Assembly: GCA_036927565.1 (NCBI GenBank)
Contig: JAYESD010000006.1
Span: forward strand, 106,985,353 to 107,049,352
Length of the DNA stretch: 64,000 nucleotides
Source: Tuctoria greenei
Lineage: Eukaryota; Streptophyta; Magnoliopsida; Poales; Poaceae
Reading direction: 5' to 3'
Below, piece after piece: positions 22,153-33,900 of the stretch. The position numbers and the translations under genes were made by a program. The notes below the pieces were generated by a model. The model worked only from the letters and a program-made list of their open reading frames with translations, made no database searches and had not been told where the DNA came from. Each line of letters starts with the position of its first letter. The first letter of the stretch is position 1.

Positions 22153-25100
22153 CCTAAGTTCTACGGAAGCACGAGGCGACCTTTTGGGCAACCTCCAACA
22201 CGCTGGTCCTGGCGGCGTCTCCCTCTCCGTCGATGGGACCTTCAAGCACCAGGTTTAGTGGGAAGTGAGGATCCGGCTTGTGTAGCACGTCAGCATGTAT
22301 TCTACGACGTTATTCGCTAGGGATTTTCCTTCAGTTTCCAACTGGTCCACGATGACATCGCCCATCGCGTCGAGTTTGTTGCCAACTGAGCTCAGCGCCT
22401 CCAACGCATGGTCCAGCTCCGGCTCTGAATTGTCCGGACGCACGGGACTAAAGCCCAGCAACGACAGCGCGTCATTGGCTTTGCCCAAGAAGTCCCATAC
22501 TTGTTGGGAATACGCAGCCCTCGAGCCTCGAATCTCCTCCAAAGACCTCCGGGCCGCCACAAGCTTCGAACCCTCCCGGGCAAAGCACTCGAACTCCTTG
22601 GCGTGCTAGTGAATACTCTCAGCAACTTGCTTTTCAAGGTCGGCAAGCTCCTTCTCACGGACGTGGATCCGGTTCCGGCGGTCTACCAGGTCTTTCTCCT
22701 AGCCTTGCACCTTCTTCTCTCTAGCAGTGACTTCAACCTCCCTTTTGGTAAGGTCCCGTCCCCGCTGCCAAGCCTTCTCCTCTTCGCTCTTGCAGCGCTC
22801 CTCCAGCTTTTTAGTGCACTCTACAAGGCTCTTGTCACTCAGATCCAGCCTTTGGGTGAGTTCCTCCTCCCTCTTCACGAGGTCATCCCTCAGCTTCAGG
22901 AGTTTTGCTCTTCCTCTTCGAGATTTTTCTCTCGCTCATCAAGACCTTCCCAGCCCTTGACGAGGCCTTCGTGGATGGTATTGAGGTTCTCCTGGCGATC
23001 ATTCGCCGCCTCATAAGCAGCCTGGGCTTGTTCGTATATAGCCCAGGACTGATTGTTGAGGGATCGCACCATGCTTTCCCTCTCATCTAGCAGTTGGCCC
23101 CAGTACTCCATCCGGGCCTTCTCCCTCTTGACCCACTCATTGTCGTCGACCAGCATTGTCTGCGCCATCTTTGTCTCGAATTGGATTCGATTGCACCACC
23201 TCCTAAGAGTTTGGCGCTCCTCCTCGAGGGCCTTGCTGTCGTGATAAAATACAAGTTGGACCTGACGAAGGCTGGAGCAGGCATTGTCGATGGATAGCGA
23301 CAGGGGGATTAGCTCCGGACCTGCCGAGGTCCTCTCCGCTGACTCTAGCGGGTTCTCCAAAATAAAAATTGTGTTCCACTCTACAAGAGTGGTCCCCTGA
23401 GCTTCCACGACACTAGGGCCGGCCTTCGGGACTGCCTCGGTCATCGCTGAGGTAGGTCCTACAACGGGAGTTTCTACCTCTGGAGTCAGCTCTGAAGGTC
23501 CCGCCGCCAGGTCATCATCAACTGGTCCCTCAGGCAGAGGACTGGTTGCTTCGTCTTGGCACCTTGGCTTAGGAACAGGTACCTCCGGAACTACCACCTC
23601 CGGGGCAGGCATTGAAGACCCAGTCGAAGCTGAGGCCATCTTCGGCTTCGACGCTGGTGCTTCCTCCACTGTCGGTTCAAGCACCGGAGCATCAACATCA
23701 TCCGGTTCGGGTGCCGGCACCTCTATGTTAACCGGCTCAGGAACCGGAACTTCATGAACCTCCGGCTCCGCCGCTGGGGCTTCAGTAACATCCAGCTCAA
23801 AGGCTGGAACTTCAGCTACCTCTGGCTCTGAGGCCAAAGCGTCCATCATCGTAGCATCCAAAACCGGATCTTTAACCTCCAGAGCTGGTGCCGCTGGTAC
23901 GTCTTAATTCCCGTGGTTCGGCGCTACCACGGGAGCTTTGGGAGATGCGTCGAGGTCTAGAACCATGACAGCTAGCGCTGGAGCTGCCCTGACCTCAGCA
24001 GCACCTGAGGCGGCGTTGGAAATGGAGCCGCAGCCTCCGCCTGCACAGCATCAGCTGCTCTCATAGGAACCAGTGCTTCAGCCCCTTTTTTGTATGCCCT
24101 GTGGATGAAGGATAAAAAACTAAAAATATGGTTACAAAAAAAAAACAAACTGAGGTAAAAAAGCAAACTAACCTTGGAAGGCTTCTGGTCCAGCTAGCAC
24201 GGAACCTCTTCGCCAGACGCTCAGAGCCTGACCCAGTCGCAACTGGAGTAGTAACTCCAGAAGGCTCTTTGGAGCTTGCTGCCACTGTCAACGATGTCTC
24301 AGTTGGGGCCCCCCTCAACTGAGAAGGACCCTCGGACCTAGAGCCCTTAGCTGGCCCTGGTGCCGGAGTCACCCGGTCGGAGCTGGCCTTCCGGGGAGAC
24401 GCCAATGTTGGAGTTGGTGTCGCCGTCGAACACATCCCGCGCCGAGGAGAAGGGACTGAGGCAGACGGAGCTGGCCTCGCATAGCTTTCGTCAGCATGTC
24501 TCAGCTTCCTCTTCCGATCAGAAGGCTCAGCGAGGTCCTTGCCCTTGCCGGCGTCTTCAACCCATCGGCTCGGAGCAGGAGGGGCTGCCCTTTCAGAAGC
24601 TCTGGAGATTGCTACCCCAGAGGTTGGTCGCCTTTCCACCAGGCCCAAGTAATCCAACGGCGGCATCCTCCTCCGGAGCTCTCTGCTCACATCTAGTATC
24701 ATATTCACAGGTAGGAAGGCCACCGGTGGAGACACGTCGCCATGGCTGATGTACCAATGTTGAAATTTCTTGAGATGGATCTTCAGAGCTTCCTCGCCTA
24801 AGTTGGTATTCAAACCAACCTTGATGCGATTGTGATCCATCTCACTGTTGAAGGCCCATCCAGGCCGCTCCCTAGCCCTTAGTGGGGCCCACCTGTTCGC
24901 TAAGAAGTTGTCGAAGATCATTTGGAGGGTCACCCCACCTTCTATGCACTCTTGGATTCTGTCCAGAATGGGCCTGTACGCCCTCGACAGCTCCGTAACT
25001 TCACTCCAAGTGTTGATGTTGACACGTGGGAGGCCTTCAGGCAGTTCCAGCCTCTCGTGTCCCTCCACGGTGATGACCACCCAGTCTTTCTTCCAGTCGT

Positions 25101-25551
25101 CCCACTTGCCGAAAGGAAAAGACCTCAAGTACTTGAGGTGGCAGCTTTTCCGCATCACGAAGTAGTAGAAGCCGATGAACTCCTTGCTCTTTCCGGTGGA
25201 GTGGACCATGAAGAAAGTCCAAAATAACTCCACGCAAGGAGGCACACCCACCCACATCTCGCAAAAGTGTACTAAAGTCGCCACTAGAAAGATCTTGTGG
25301 GGGCCAAGATGGTGGAGCTGCAGACCATAGAAATCTAGCAGCATCAAGAAGAAAGTAGAGAAAGGCGGGACCAAACCCGCCATGGCATACCCAGTGAAGT
25401 ACACCATGTCTCCGGCGCACTCCTTCTTGAAGGGGAGCTTGCCGCAGTGAATGTCACGGTCGAAGGAGTCACTGGACCACCCCATGTAGGTCCGGACCCT
25501 CGACAACTCCTTCTTGCTCCTGATGCGGCTCTTGGGAAGTCCCAACTCCAT
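22153..25551 (-). pseudogene. Tat-A antisense accessory gene (putative gypsy-type transposon domain), two exons
   Basis: The gene lies opposite to gag-pol, between pol and the 3' LTR. It starts at ATG 25551 (MELGLPKSRIR), conserved with Tat-B's MELGLRESRLK. Exon 1 (25551-24173) is fully open and holds the domain annotated in grasses as putative gypsy-type transposon (from memory, the family called Transposase_28), with GLQLHHLGPH and FYYFVMRKSCHLKYLRSF. A GT-AG intron at 24099-24172 rejoins the frame to KKGAEA. Exon 2 encodes a Glu/Pro/Ala-rich repetitive stretch (22900-23860) and a coiled-coil-like C-terminus ending at 22153. Exon 2 carries frameshifts, so this copy is broken. Its function is unknown. 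Confidence 0.75.
24099..24172 (-). other. Predicted intron in Tat-A antisense gene
   Basis: Donor CCAAG/GTTAGTTTGC and acceptor TTCATCCACAG/GGCATAC enclose 74 T-rich bases. Splicing preserves the frame (CCA AG-G GCA). Tat-B has an intron of 78 bp at the same codon and phase. Confidence 0.7.
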
Positions 25552-25656
25552 CGCAGCACGACGGGGCGAGCGAGAAAAAGCAAGTGAAGGTTTGGAGGAT
25601 TCGAGCACAAGTTAAAATGAAGGCGTAAGGAAACCACAAACCATGCACGCTTTCAC

Positions 25657-25669
25657 TCTTAAGTAAGCC
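25657..25669 (-). promoter_or_regulatory. Conserved GGCTTACTTAAGA upstream of Tat-A antisense gene
   Basis: This 13-bp string lies about 106 bp before the antisense ATG and is identical in sequence and nearly identical in spacing in Tat-B (62166-62178). It may belong to a promoter for the antisense gene. It is not a textbook TATA box and the role is a guess. Confidence 0.25.
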
Positions 25670-26089
25670 CCCACAACGCTTGGATGGAAACTGCAAAAAG
25701 GCCAAGGATACATTTCAAAAATTACACCCTGCTAATGACAAAGGGGCCCGGGGCCACCCAGATGATCAAGTCGAGGTCCTTACCCCAGGCGAACAGTTGT
25801 CATGATGAGTGGCGGGAAACCCAAGGGTGGTGGCCTGATAGGGCACGCGGAACCGATATGATTTTTGTATTGGAAACCGGCGACCTTCAATTGCGTGAGA
25901 TCCGCACGCGCAAATCTCACCTACCGCTTCCAGAAGATGCCACGCGGTGATGGTTTAACTGCGAACTATCACCTCAACGGTACATCCAAGAACCCTTGAA
26001 GACACGGCACATAAACTGAAAGATGGATCCACATCCGGCAGAATGACTTAATCCAAAGGGTTTCTCCCAGAGGTGGGCCCGGAGGCCAC

Positions 26090-26987
26090 TGTCGGTACCC
26101 TGCATATCGGATACCACTTGGAACTGCAAAGAGTGCAAAGAAATCCACCTATCTTAGTTGAAGACCTCCGAAGGCCCCACGTGTTACTCGTAACCGGACC
26201 TGCCTCCCTCATATGGTTAGTCCCAGTGCCGCCACGTGTATCATAAAACTGGAGCTACAATCTATACATGGGAATGCTTCGGACTAGATACCTTTGTGAC
26301 ACTCCCAGACCTAACCCTTGACAGAGGTAAGCTCCGGTACCAACATGTGTACAACAGCATCGGATCTACATGTCCAAGAAGGTAGGCTCTGAAGCTGCCA
26401 CGCATGCAACCGCCGGACCTTCAACCTCAACAGGCGGATTGGTGGACCTCCAACGGCTCGGACCTTCAAGGGACATTTAAGGCTTCAAGACCTGATTATG
26501 TGTCATTAATGCAGTCTTAGTGACACACGATCGGAGGACCCTTAATACTAGTAACGCCACCATAAGGGCGCGTTACCGTGCTATTAAGGGGGGTTAAGTA
26601 CATTAAACTGTGTATTAGACATCAGTAACCGCCAGGGCCACATGTCGGGCCAGGCTAACGATGTAATGGCCAGCCCTTGTACTATAAAAGGACTGGTCAA
26701 GAAATACACGGGGGAGACTCTCTCTGACCCACTCAGGCTCTCTTGGCCTCTGTCTCGCTCGCGCTCTCAGACTCTCTAGCTGACCGATCTTTTGGACACA
26801 CGCTCATACACACAATACAACAACAACACACCCGTGGAGTAGGGTACTAGGCTCAGGCGGCCCGAACCACGTAAATCCTTGTGTCAATACACTAGCTAGT
26901 TCTGAATGTCTGCGCGCCCTAACCGAACTAAGAAACTTCATGGGCTACTAACAGTAGTTCTGGGAGTATTGCCAGAACCACCATCCG
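26090..26987 (+). mobile_element. Tat-A 3' LTR
   Basis: The LTR starts TGTCGGTACCC after a purine-rich AGGTGGGCCCGGAGGCCAC (polypurine tract) and ends CCATCCG. It is paired with 14084-14984 and has many differences from it. TATAAAAG lies at 26683-26690. Confidence 0.9.
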
Positions 26988-27185
26988 ACTCATATAAGTT
27001 CAATACCATAGAGACCCTAATTTCTACGCTTGAGTCTTTGACGCCCGTTTTATCCTTTTCCTTTTTGAGGGTTATCATCACATTTCAATCCTTGTACCTG
27101 TGCTTAAGATCACTTTAGCTCATTAGCCTCTTAATTGTCATCATCAATCACCCAAAACTCACGGGGATGCCTAGATGCACTTTTA
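26988..27185 (-). mobile_element. Copia B 5' LTR, second part
   Basis: This continues the copia B LTR beyond Tat-A and matches 3025-3224. It ends GATGCACTTTTA (normally TTTCA) and is followed by the GTTGC duplication. Confidence 0.9.
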
Positions 27186-27560
27186 GTTGCCTTTGTGGGA
27201 ACCGAACCACGGGATAAACTCTTGTGTCAATCTTGTTCTTAGTTTTTCATATCACATTCTAGGGTTTACTTGATCTTTCATATATTACATTAAAACTTTG
27301 AATCTAAAGATTACCTTGTGATATACTAAGTTAAATTGAAGCAACATACACTAGTTACATATTAATTTCCGCTGCATAGAATACTTAGATTGAGATCATT
27401 GATCTAACTTGATCAATCTAGTCCGCACGTACCGGACAAGTCTGCACACAACCGTACTAGTCCGATTTCTTGGTATTTGAACAATTTTCTAAGTGTTGCA
27501 GGTTCCGACTAAAATTCCAAAAAGGCCTATTCACCCCCCCCCCCTTCTAGGCCACATTCA
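27186..27560 (+). mobile_element. Copia A 3' LTR, right part
   Basis: This begins with the second GTTGC duplication (27186-27190) and runs to the LTR end CTAGGCCACATTCA. It carries three more GGACTAGTCC-like motifs at 27418-27470 and a run of Cs at 27533-27544. Copia A ends here. Confidence 0.8.
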
Positions 27561-29124
27561 AAGGTATCAATCACCACTACGTGCTCGAAGTGAAGATTAA
27601 GTGAAGCACCATTAAGACACACTCTAGTAGCCTCGATCCTTATGTCCCGAGACACTAGATTATTGAGATAACTTAGTGATTTCTATTCTACGAATTACAT
27701 CAGGAGTCCAGCAAGTACCTAAAAAAAAAGCGGATCAGAATACGCACAAGCCTACAAAGGTTAAGATGGTGTAGAATTTTTCCAACATTCCTCGTCGGTA
27801 CTTTAGATATGAATTCCTTGACCATGATCGAGTTATGAAAGTGACCTTCCTTATTTCATGCCTTCATGACCATGGTATCCAAACCTTGTAAATCTTGAGT
27901 TATTCATTATTCTTGTGTGTGTGGTTTTACTCGTTCTTTCTTAAACTATAAAAGATAATGCACCCATATTATAGGACTTCGAGAATTGCACAATCTTCAC
28001 GTGCAATAACCTTGTGTGCACCATTTGCACCATACATATGCATCATTATGCACCATACATGTGCACCATACCATGTGCATATGCATTGCACTATACATCA
28101 TGTGATGCATCATGGAGCACTATTGCTAATGAAACAAAAACTATATGATGCATGATTAATACCTAAAATTCTGAGCAAGAATGTGTATCTCCATTTAAAT
28201 TATTAAGTTTTCTAAATTGTTTAACCATTTGACAACTCTAGTATTATGCTGAAACCCCATGATTCTTCCTATTTGAGTAATGCAAGAGTAACTCATCGAC
28301 CAAAGTTTCTTGTAGCCAAGATAGACTTGAACCTCCACCCTTGACTTTTTAGGTTTGAGTACCTTGACTGTTGAAACTATACCATCATACATCGTGTGAT
28401 CATCAGTTAAATGATCAACCTCACAAAATCCTTGATTTTATTTATTCCTGATAGTACCATTTGATTTTCAACCCCGCGAAGCTTCTCGAACTTGATTTGA
28501 ATTCTTGAATAAAAATATCGACATATCAAAAACCTTGTAGTTACCATATGTTGGGTATCTTTGCACTTTGAAAATATAAGAGAAACTGAATATTAAATTC
28601 TCTTCTGACATTGCAAAGAGTTTATTCTTTCTTCTCTTGTTGAAATACCGATTCCTTGCAGGTTTAGTGACCCATGGCTATTCTCAGGAAACATCTTGAC
28701 TCCTATTTTTTGGGGAATGCTACATTAATGTTATATGGACTTGTACGACACAGGGCAAACAACAAGAACTGTTGCAAAGTTTGTTCGAAGATATAAAGGT
28801 GATCATAAGAGGTAGAGAGCAAATGTTGATTCTTCAAGTCAAGACTAGGACGGTGAAGAATATCATACCAGTGTCAAAGAAATCAATGCAAGATGCTAAT
28901 GGAAGTTTGAGCACCCCGTCATACTCAAGTAGTGGCATCCTCGAAGATGCTACATGAAGACAAGAATATTTCCATAAATCCTTTCATGCAATGTTGCAAT
29001 CTTTTGCCCATCATTTCATATTTTATGTCTTAAAGTCCATCTTTTATCAATCATTCGCTAATCGTTTCCGTTGTTTATTTCACCAGAATCTCAGGACGAG
29101 ATTCCTTTAAGGGGGGGGGTGGAC
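27561..29124 (+). pseudogene. Decayed 3' end of a Tekay-like element
   Basis: Most of this stretch is not recognisable. At about 28772-29000 a short frame ends EDAT, then a stop, then RQEYF; this aligns with EEATWESEEYL of the intact Tekay chromodomain, the Trp codon having become TGA. A polypurine tract (TTTAAGGGGGGGGGTGGA, near 29106-29123) and an LTR start follow, as at the 3' end of the intact Tekay. The stretch 28010-28120 is rich in degenerate ATGCACCAT-like repeats. The identity rests mainly on the last 350 bp. Confidence 0.55.
28008..28120. repeat. Degenerate TGCACCATACAT repeat stretch
   Basis: Imperfect, partly palindromic copies of GCACCATACAT and ATGCAT fill about 110 bp. No array with fixed period is evident. 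Confidence 0.5.
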
Positions 29125-30350
29125 TGTAAAAGCCAACATTTGAAAAGAACGCGAATGTAAAACTGTACTTATAAATTCAAGTACGCATCAATTATGCTAA
29201 CAATTAACTGATGTTAAATAGAGGCTTGTTATAACTTTGAGCATTCTTGGAAGGTTATTATAGCTTTTAGAGAAAAGGGTTATTTCAAAGAAAATGTGTG
29301 AAGTTAGTTCAAAATCGAATCAAGCTACTGTTCAAACTTGGTTCACATGAAGATTTGAGTTGCTCAAAAGATGCCCCATGTCTCCAATAGCCTCCCTGAA
29401 AATTTTAAGAATTTTCAAGCACAATTACTATTTAATTCACTGTGTACAGTGAAATGCATTAAAATTTAAATTCAAAATTTAATTTCAAATGAAACTTGAT
29501 CAAAATAAGAATTCGACTTCAGAATCAAATCCTACATGTCTGTTTTAGTCTTCCTGTAAAAATCTAGAGTTTTTGGGCAAAGGTTGGTATTAGAATTCAA
29601 GGACCAGGGAAGATTTGTTTGAGAAGGCAGTGGGACCCACAATCCAATGACTGAGATGAATGAACCGCCTCTTTTTCTCTCTTCAGTCAACGTACGCACG
29701 CCACTGCAATGGTTGCATGTCCAGCAGCTGCCTGGTTGCCTGCTTGAATCCAGCGCACAGCACTCACCCTAATCCTCTTCATCTGATCTTTCTTGTCCCT
29801 ACCGAAGGCAAACACAGAGTCCTCTGCTCCAGTTTTGGCCTCTCCTGCACAAGCTTGCGCATGCCATGCTGGTAGACATCGGTGACGCTGTTCAACGCCC
29901 AGCTGAGCTGCACCGCAGGGGCGTCCTCTCTACCTCCCCTAGCAAGCCAAATCGAGCGTTGTCTGTTCTTGCGTGCACTAACGCTGTTTTTCTACCGCCA
30001 GGGAGTTTCATCAGGTTGCCTGCCAATTCATCATGGCACTGTCATCTCTGTTTCTTTTCCTTTGTGTTGCAAGCGTCCCAGTGATTGTGCATAACTCTCT
30101 GAACCGTTCTCAGGTGGTTTCCACGATCGAGAGCTGAGGGACGAAGCCACCCGTCGCTGTCGATTCGGTGCTGCCCCTGCACACCTCAAGGATCACCAAT
30201 GCCCAGCCTCTCCGATCACTTTCCCGAACCAAAAATCTCAACCAAGGTTTGCATTTGCCTATACTTAGTACTCCTTAATCTATGCAGCATCTCATGTCGC
30301 AATGGAACCATATTCAGAGATCCTGAATCGGCCAATTTCCTATAAACCGC
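29125..30350 (+). mobile_element. Truncated Tekay-like LTR
   Basis: It starts TGTAAAAGCC directly after a polypurine tract, like the TGTAAAACCCC start of the intact Tekay LTRs, and has a similar AT-rich then mixed composition. It is about 1.2 kb instead of 4 kb, and I find neither the LTR end CCCCACA nor a Met primer site. Its right edge is approximate. It runs straight into leader sequence of element Y. Confidence 0.5.
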
Positions 30351-30974
30351 ACTATTAATTCTTAAAATTCGTCATACCTGTGGAACTATGCCCACATAAG
30401 GACTATAATAGCATAGTTATTAAGGTGGCAAAGCTAACATACTTGTTATTATATTTTGTAACGACGCTCCAACGTCAGGTAAGAGGTAAGGTACGCCATA
30501 GCAAGCGGATCAATTGTGGTAAGCTCCCCCGTATGAGAGGTAGTACGGTGTTGGTTTCCGTGGCTTTGAACGGAAGTTAATATGAGTCTCTGAATCTTCT
30601 TATGGTTCTGGGAACATATGAAAACGCTGTTCGCCGGCGTGCTTTAGGAAAAAGCGAGGATACCCCATCGTGTGGTCAAATACATGAAGTATGCAACTCT
30701 TGGACATTCAATGTTCAAAGGGCCATATGCAGTGCTGATCCCTTGCGCAAGAGATAAATGACGTGGGCACCTATCATGCGGTTGAAAAACACGTAGTGTG
30801 TTTTTTTTTATGAACACGCAAAAGTGCCTCCTACTGGTGCAGCATTTGGCAAAGACGTGGGACCCTGTCGGGTGGTACATAACTCGATGCGCCTCCTACT
30901 GGTGCAGCATTTTGCAAAAACGTGGAACCGCCGTCGGGTGGTAGAAAATCCGGTCATGTACCTCGAGACGTGGC
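30351..30974 (+). mobile_element. Element Y (decayed Tekay) 5' leader, first part
   Basis: This aligns with the intact Tekay leader around 35080-35520, for instance in the shared block around AACGACGCTCC and the splice-donor-like CAG/GTAAGAGGTAAGG (donor at 30479). It is interrupted at 30974 by the intact Tekay and resumes at 46921. No coding frame is expected. Confidence 0.7.
30826..30955 (+). repeat. 65-bp tandem duplication in element Y leader
   Basis: Two adjacent copies, each beginning GCCTCCTACTGGTGCAGCAT (30826 and 30891), differ at several bases. The intact Tekay leader has only one related segment, near 35350-35395. Confidence 0.8.
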
Positions 30975-33900
30975 TGTAAAACCCCACTTTTATGGCATGT
31001 TAAGTTCATGTGGGTTTTGTGATCAACTATTGTGGATCTCCAATATAATGGTACACATGAACTATGCCATCCAAAACTTTTCTTGCACTCTGTGTTAGAT
31101 TCTTTTATCATGGGTATTAGACTTCACCATGAATCCAAATTATATTCTATTCACCTTTTAAGAATAAGAATTTTTGGATAAGGATTAGTAAGCAATGCAC
31201 AATGAAGCCCTAATAAGCTCTAAACCAAATATTCAAATTAAGGGCTCTAAATTTTTCCATGAGCTCCTAAATTCCTCAATAGCATGCTTACAAAGTTTCA
31301 AGATTTTAGAAACTCATCTACTATTTTTATTGAGGTGCTTAGCAAATTTGAATCAAATTCAAATCTGAATTTTAAATTCTTCTCCAACTTCTTTAAACAT
31401 AAGAATTGAATTCACCATTGTGTTCAGAATAATTCATTTGCCATCTCCACAAAATTTCATGATTTTTGGAGTTGATCTTCTATTTTTAAATGAATTAGTA
31501 ACTGAGCTGTGGGGAGAATCACTGGACAGTGGGCCCCACATGTCAGCTCCCCTTTTAAACGGATCAGCTCAACCCCGACACCTCTGCACCGCCGCGCCCC
31601 CGCTCGACACCGCGCGCGCATGCAGCTCCAGCGAGCTGCCTGCCTGCTCGCCGCGGCTCTATAAAAGGCCGGCTGAACCCCCTTTAATCCTCATCCCCGG
31701 TCACAGCTCCACTGCCTCGCCATTTTTCTTCCGCCGCGCGCCATCACCGCCGCTCGCCACTGCTCCGCGGGTGCCGCCGTTCCACGCCGTTTCAAGCCTA
31801 GCTCCAAAGAGCAAAAAGGTGCGCCTGATCAAACTCTAGCTCATGGTACAAACCGTTTCCATTATCGTTGAAGCCTGAGCCAGATATTGATCGTTTCCTC
31901 TACGGCCGAGGGTAGATAGCTAGCTATGATTTCATGTCAAATTCCTTTTCGACAAGCAATCATCCTTTGCAATTACTTAGAGATAGTTTCTATAGGCCCT
32001 AGCGATCCTGTCTGATCAAAAACCTTTAAGGATCATCAAGCAACGGCTCTGAATTTCGAGTTTTGCTCGCCGCCGGTGAGAAAACCTCGGTTCACCGTCG
32101 AACTCATGATTCCCGGCAACTCACTCCCCTTCTGCGCCCATATCCTTGAACTCCATCATCCCAGAAAGGTTTTGGAGCAATTCCCAAGTGATTTCAGCTA
32201 CTCTATAGAGAGTTCTATGATGCCCGAGCGCTCATCGCCGCCATCGCCGTCGCACGATCTTTTCCGGCGAGTTTCAAGACCCACTGACCTCACCATCGTG
32301 CTCAGCGACCCCAAAAACCCCCAGGCGGCAAGTTTCCGCGATTCTGGTGCGTTGGATTGGCCGGCGGCGAGGCTCGCCGGAGAGCACCGCCGCGGGAACC
32401 CCGCGCGCCGCCCGCGTCGGGAGGTAGAAGACGACGCGGCGGGTCCCGCGTGTCAGCGGCGGTAAACCCCGTCGGATCAAGTGTGGCCACGGGATTTGCT
32501 GTGACTACGCGGTGGAACTCTGTGGCCCCCGTGTGGTTTAAATGCTATTGGTTCATTTTAAAACAGTGGGGCCCACGAGTTAAATCAAATTAGGAAATTA
32601 TTCCAGAATAGGCTCCAACTTAGAAAATCCATAACTTTCTGTAGGATACTCCAAAATTCTTCAAACAAATTTTGTTCGAAAGATCTCGAGCTCTAGTTTC
32701 TGTCAATACCAATTAGGTTCTGTGAAACTCAGAGTTAAATTCTGTAGAAAATAATCTTTCCTAATGCAAATGAAATTTTTCCATACAAGATATCCACAGG
32801 AAAAATCCCCAAAATTCACATAAAATTTATTGTCCTATTCTTGATTATCAGGCAAAATTTGGGAGCCATAGCACCTGTTTAACTCTCTGTATAATTCAAT
32901 TTCCTTTTTCAGTTATTGAATTTTCACAGCTATTAGGTTGCTTTATTAAGCCCCAAAATTTTACTGAGTCTTCCTTTAGTCATACCCTAGCTCCTGCTAA
33001 AGTCTTGGATTTAATTAACCTACTATACTAGTCCTAAATCAGTTACAAACTAAATATTAGTTTAATGTCTAGAAACTCAATCATAAAGTAAATCCAGAAA
33101 TTCCTACCGAATTAGAAATACAATAACTCCTTCCCCACAGCTTAGAAAATTATGAAACAAATTTTGCTAAGACCAGAACCACTCCCTCCATCTTGATTAT
33201 CAACTGTTAGCTAGGTTCAAGCTACAGTTTCCTCTCGGAAATTTTTGGAAGTTGATTGCTTGCCATACTTTCGGAGACCACAATCTGCTATGATCATCTC
33301 CTGTTCTTTGCAAGAGCCTTGATCATATTCTCTAGTATCTACCATCGAAGTTCCAAAGCCAATTAAGGTCCCTGTCATATAGTGATCACCATGAATTAAT
33401 TTATGGTCTTAGAATAAATAAGTTTCAAAGTCATTTATATATCCATGTTATCTGCATATCGTATAGTGACCGAAGTCGAGGAGGAGCCAGAAGCCTTGGA
33501 AGAGAACCTTCCAATTTTTAACTCAGAACCTAACCTGCAACAAGGCAAGCCCCGGTTTGCATTTAAGTCGTTTATGAGCTTTTGCTTTATCACTATGATG
33601 AATAGTATATGAATTGTGCATTACGTTTAGGGTGAATGATACTCCACTTGCATGACCAAAAATCCCAGGGGTTTATTCGGCACGAGTTACAATTTGACCT
33701 GTAGTAACTGCTTTGCTAATGCATAGGAGATCCGGTAGAAGTCGAGTAGTTGGAATCTACTCGCGAGAGATGTATCTCACAGGATTGGTTGAATAGAACA
33801 TGGCTTAATTTAATGAAACTGAGACCGGGTAGGGAATGGATAGGAAGCGGCGAGAATTGAGTCTCGGTCGCATAGCCCTGCCTGTGTTGATTAAGGCCCG

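Larger units (their letters stand above)
14084..26987 (+). mobile_element. Tat-A, Tat-lineage Ty3-gypsy element
   Basis: This 12.9-kb element is inserted in the copia B 5' LTR. It has LTRs of about 900 bp, gag, protease, RT, two RNase H domains and integrase in gypsy order, then an antisense accessory gene before the 3' LTR. The presumed duplication is GCTCA (14079-14083) against ACTCA (26988-26992), with one mismatch. Its LTRs differ at many sites and the sense genes contain many stops and frameshifts, so it is old and defective. Confidence 0.92.
1622..27185 (-). mobile_element. Copia B, SIRE/Opie-type LTR retrotransposon (nested host)
   Basis: This is a complete but decayed Ty1-copia element on the minus strand. 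Its LTR ends are TGAAAGT and ACTTTCA, and it is flanked by the 5-bp duplication GTTGC at 1617-1621 and 27186-27190. In its own direction the order is 5' LTR (right), primer site, gag, protease, integrase, RT, RNase H, env-like frame, polypurine tract and 3' LTR (left). The integrase-before-RT order defines copia. About 0.9 kb of solo LTR and 12.9 kb of Tat-A have been inserted since. Many stops and frameshifts make it incapable of moving by itself. Confidence 0.9.

Noticed and set aside
28195..28392. Minus-strand frame of 65 codons in the Tekay remnant
   Set aside because: It shows no similarity to element proteins or a known domain and lies in decayed AT-rich sequence.
31420..31839. A 139-codon open frame over the Tekay LTR promoter, repeated at 43342-43761
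   Set aside because: It runs through the TATA box at 31660 and has low-complexity Ser/Pro/Ala content, so it is a chance frame in GC-rich DNA.
32076..32465. A 129-codon open frame in the Tekay LTR, repeated at 43998-44387
   Set aside because: It recurs only because the two LTRs are nearly identical. The stretch is GC-rich and the translation shows no domain or coherent composition.
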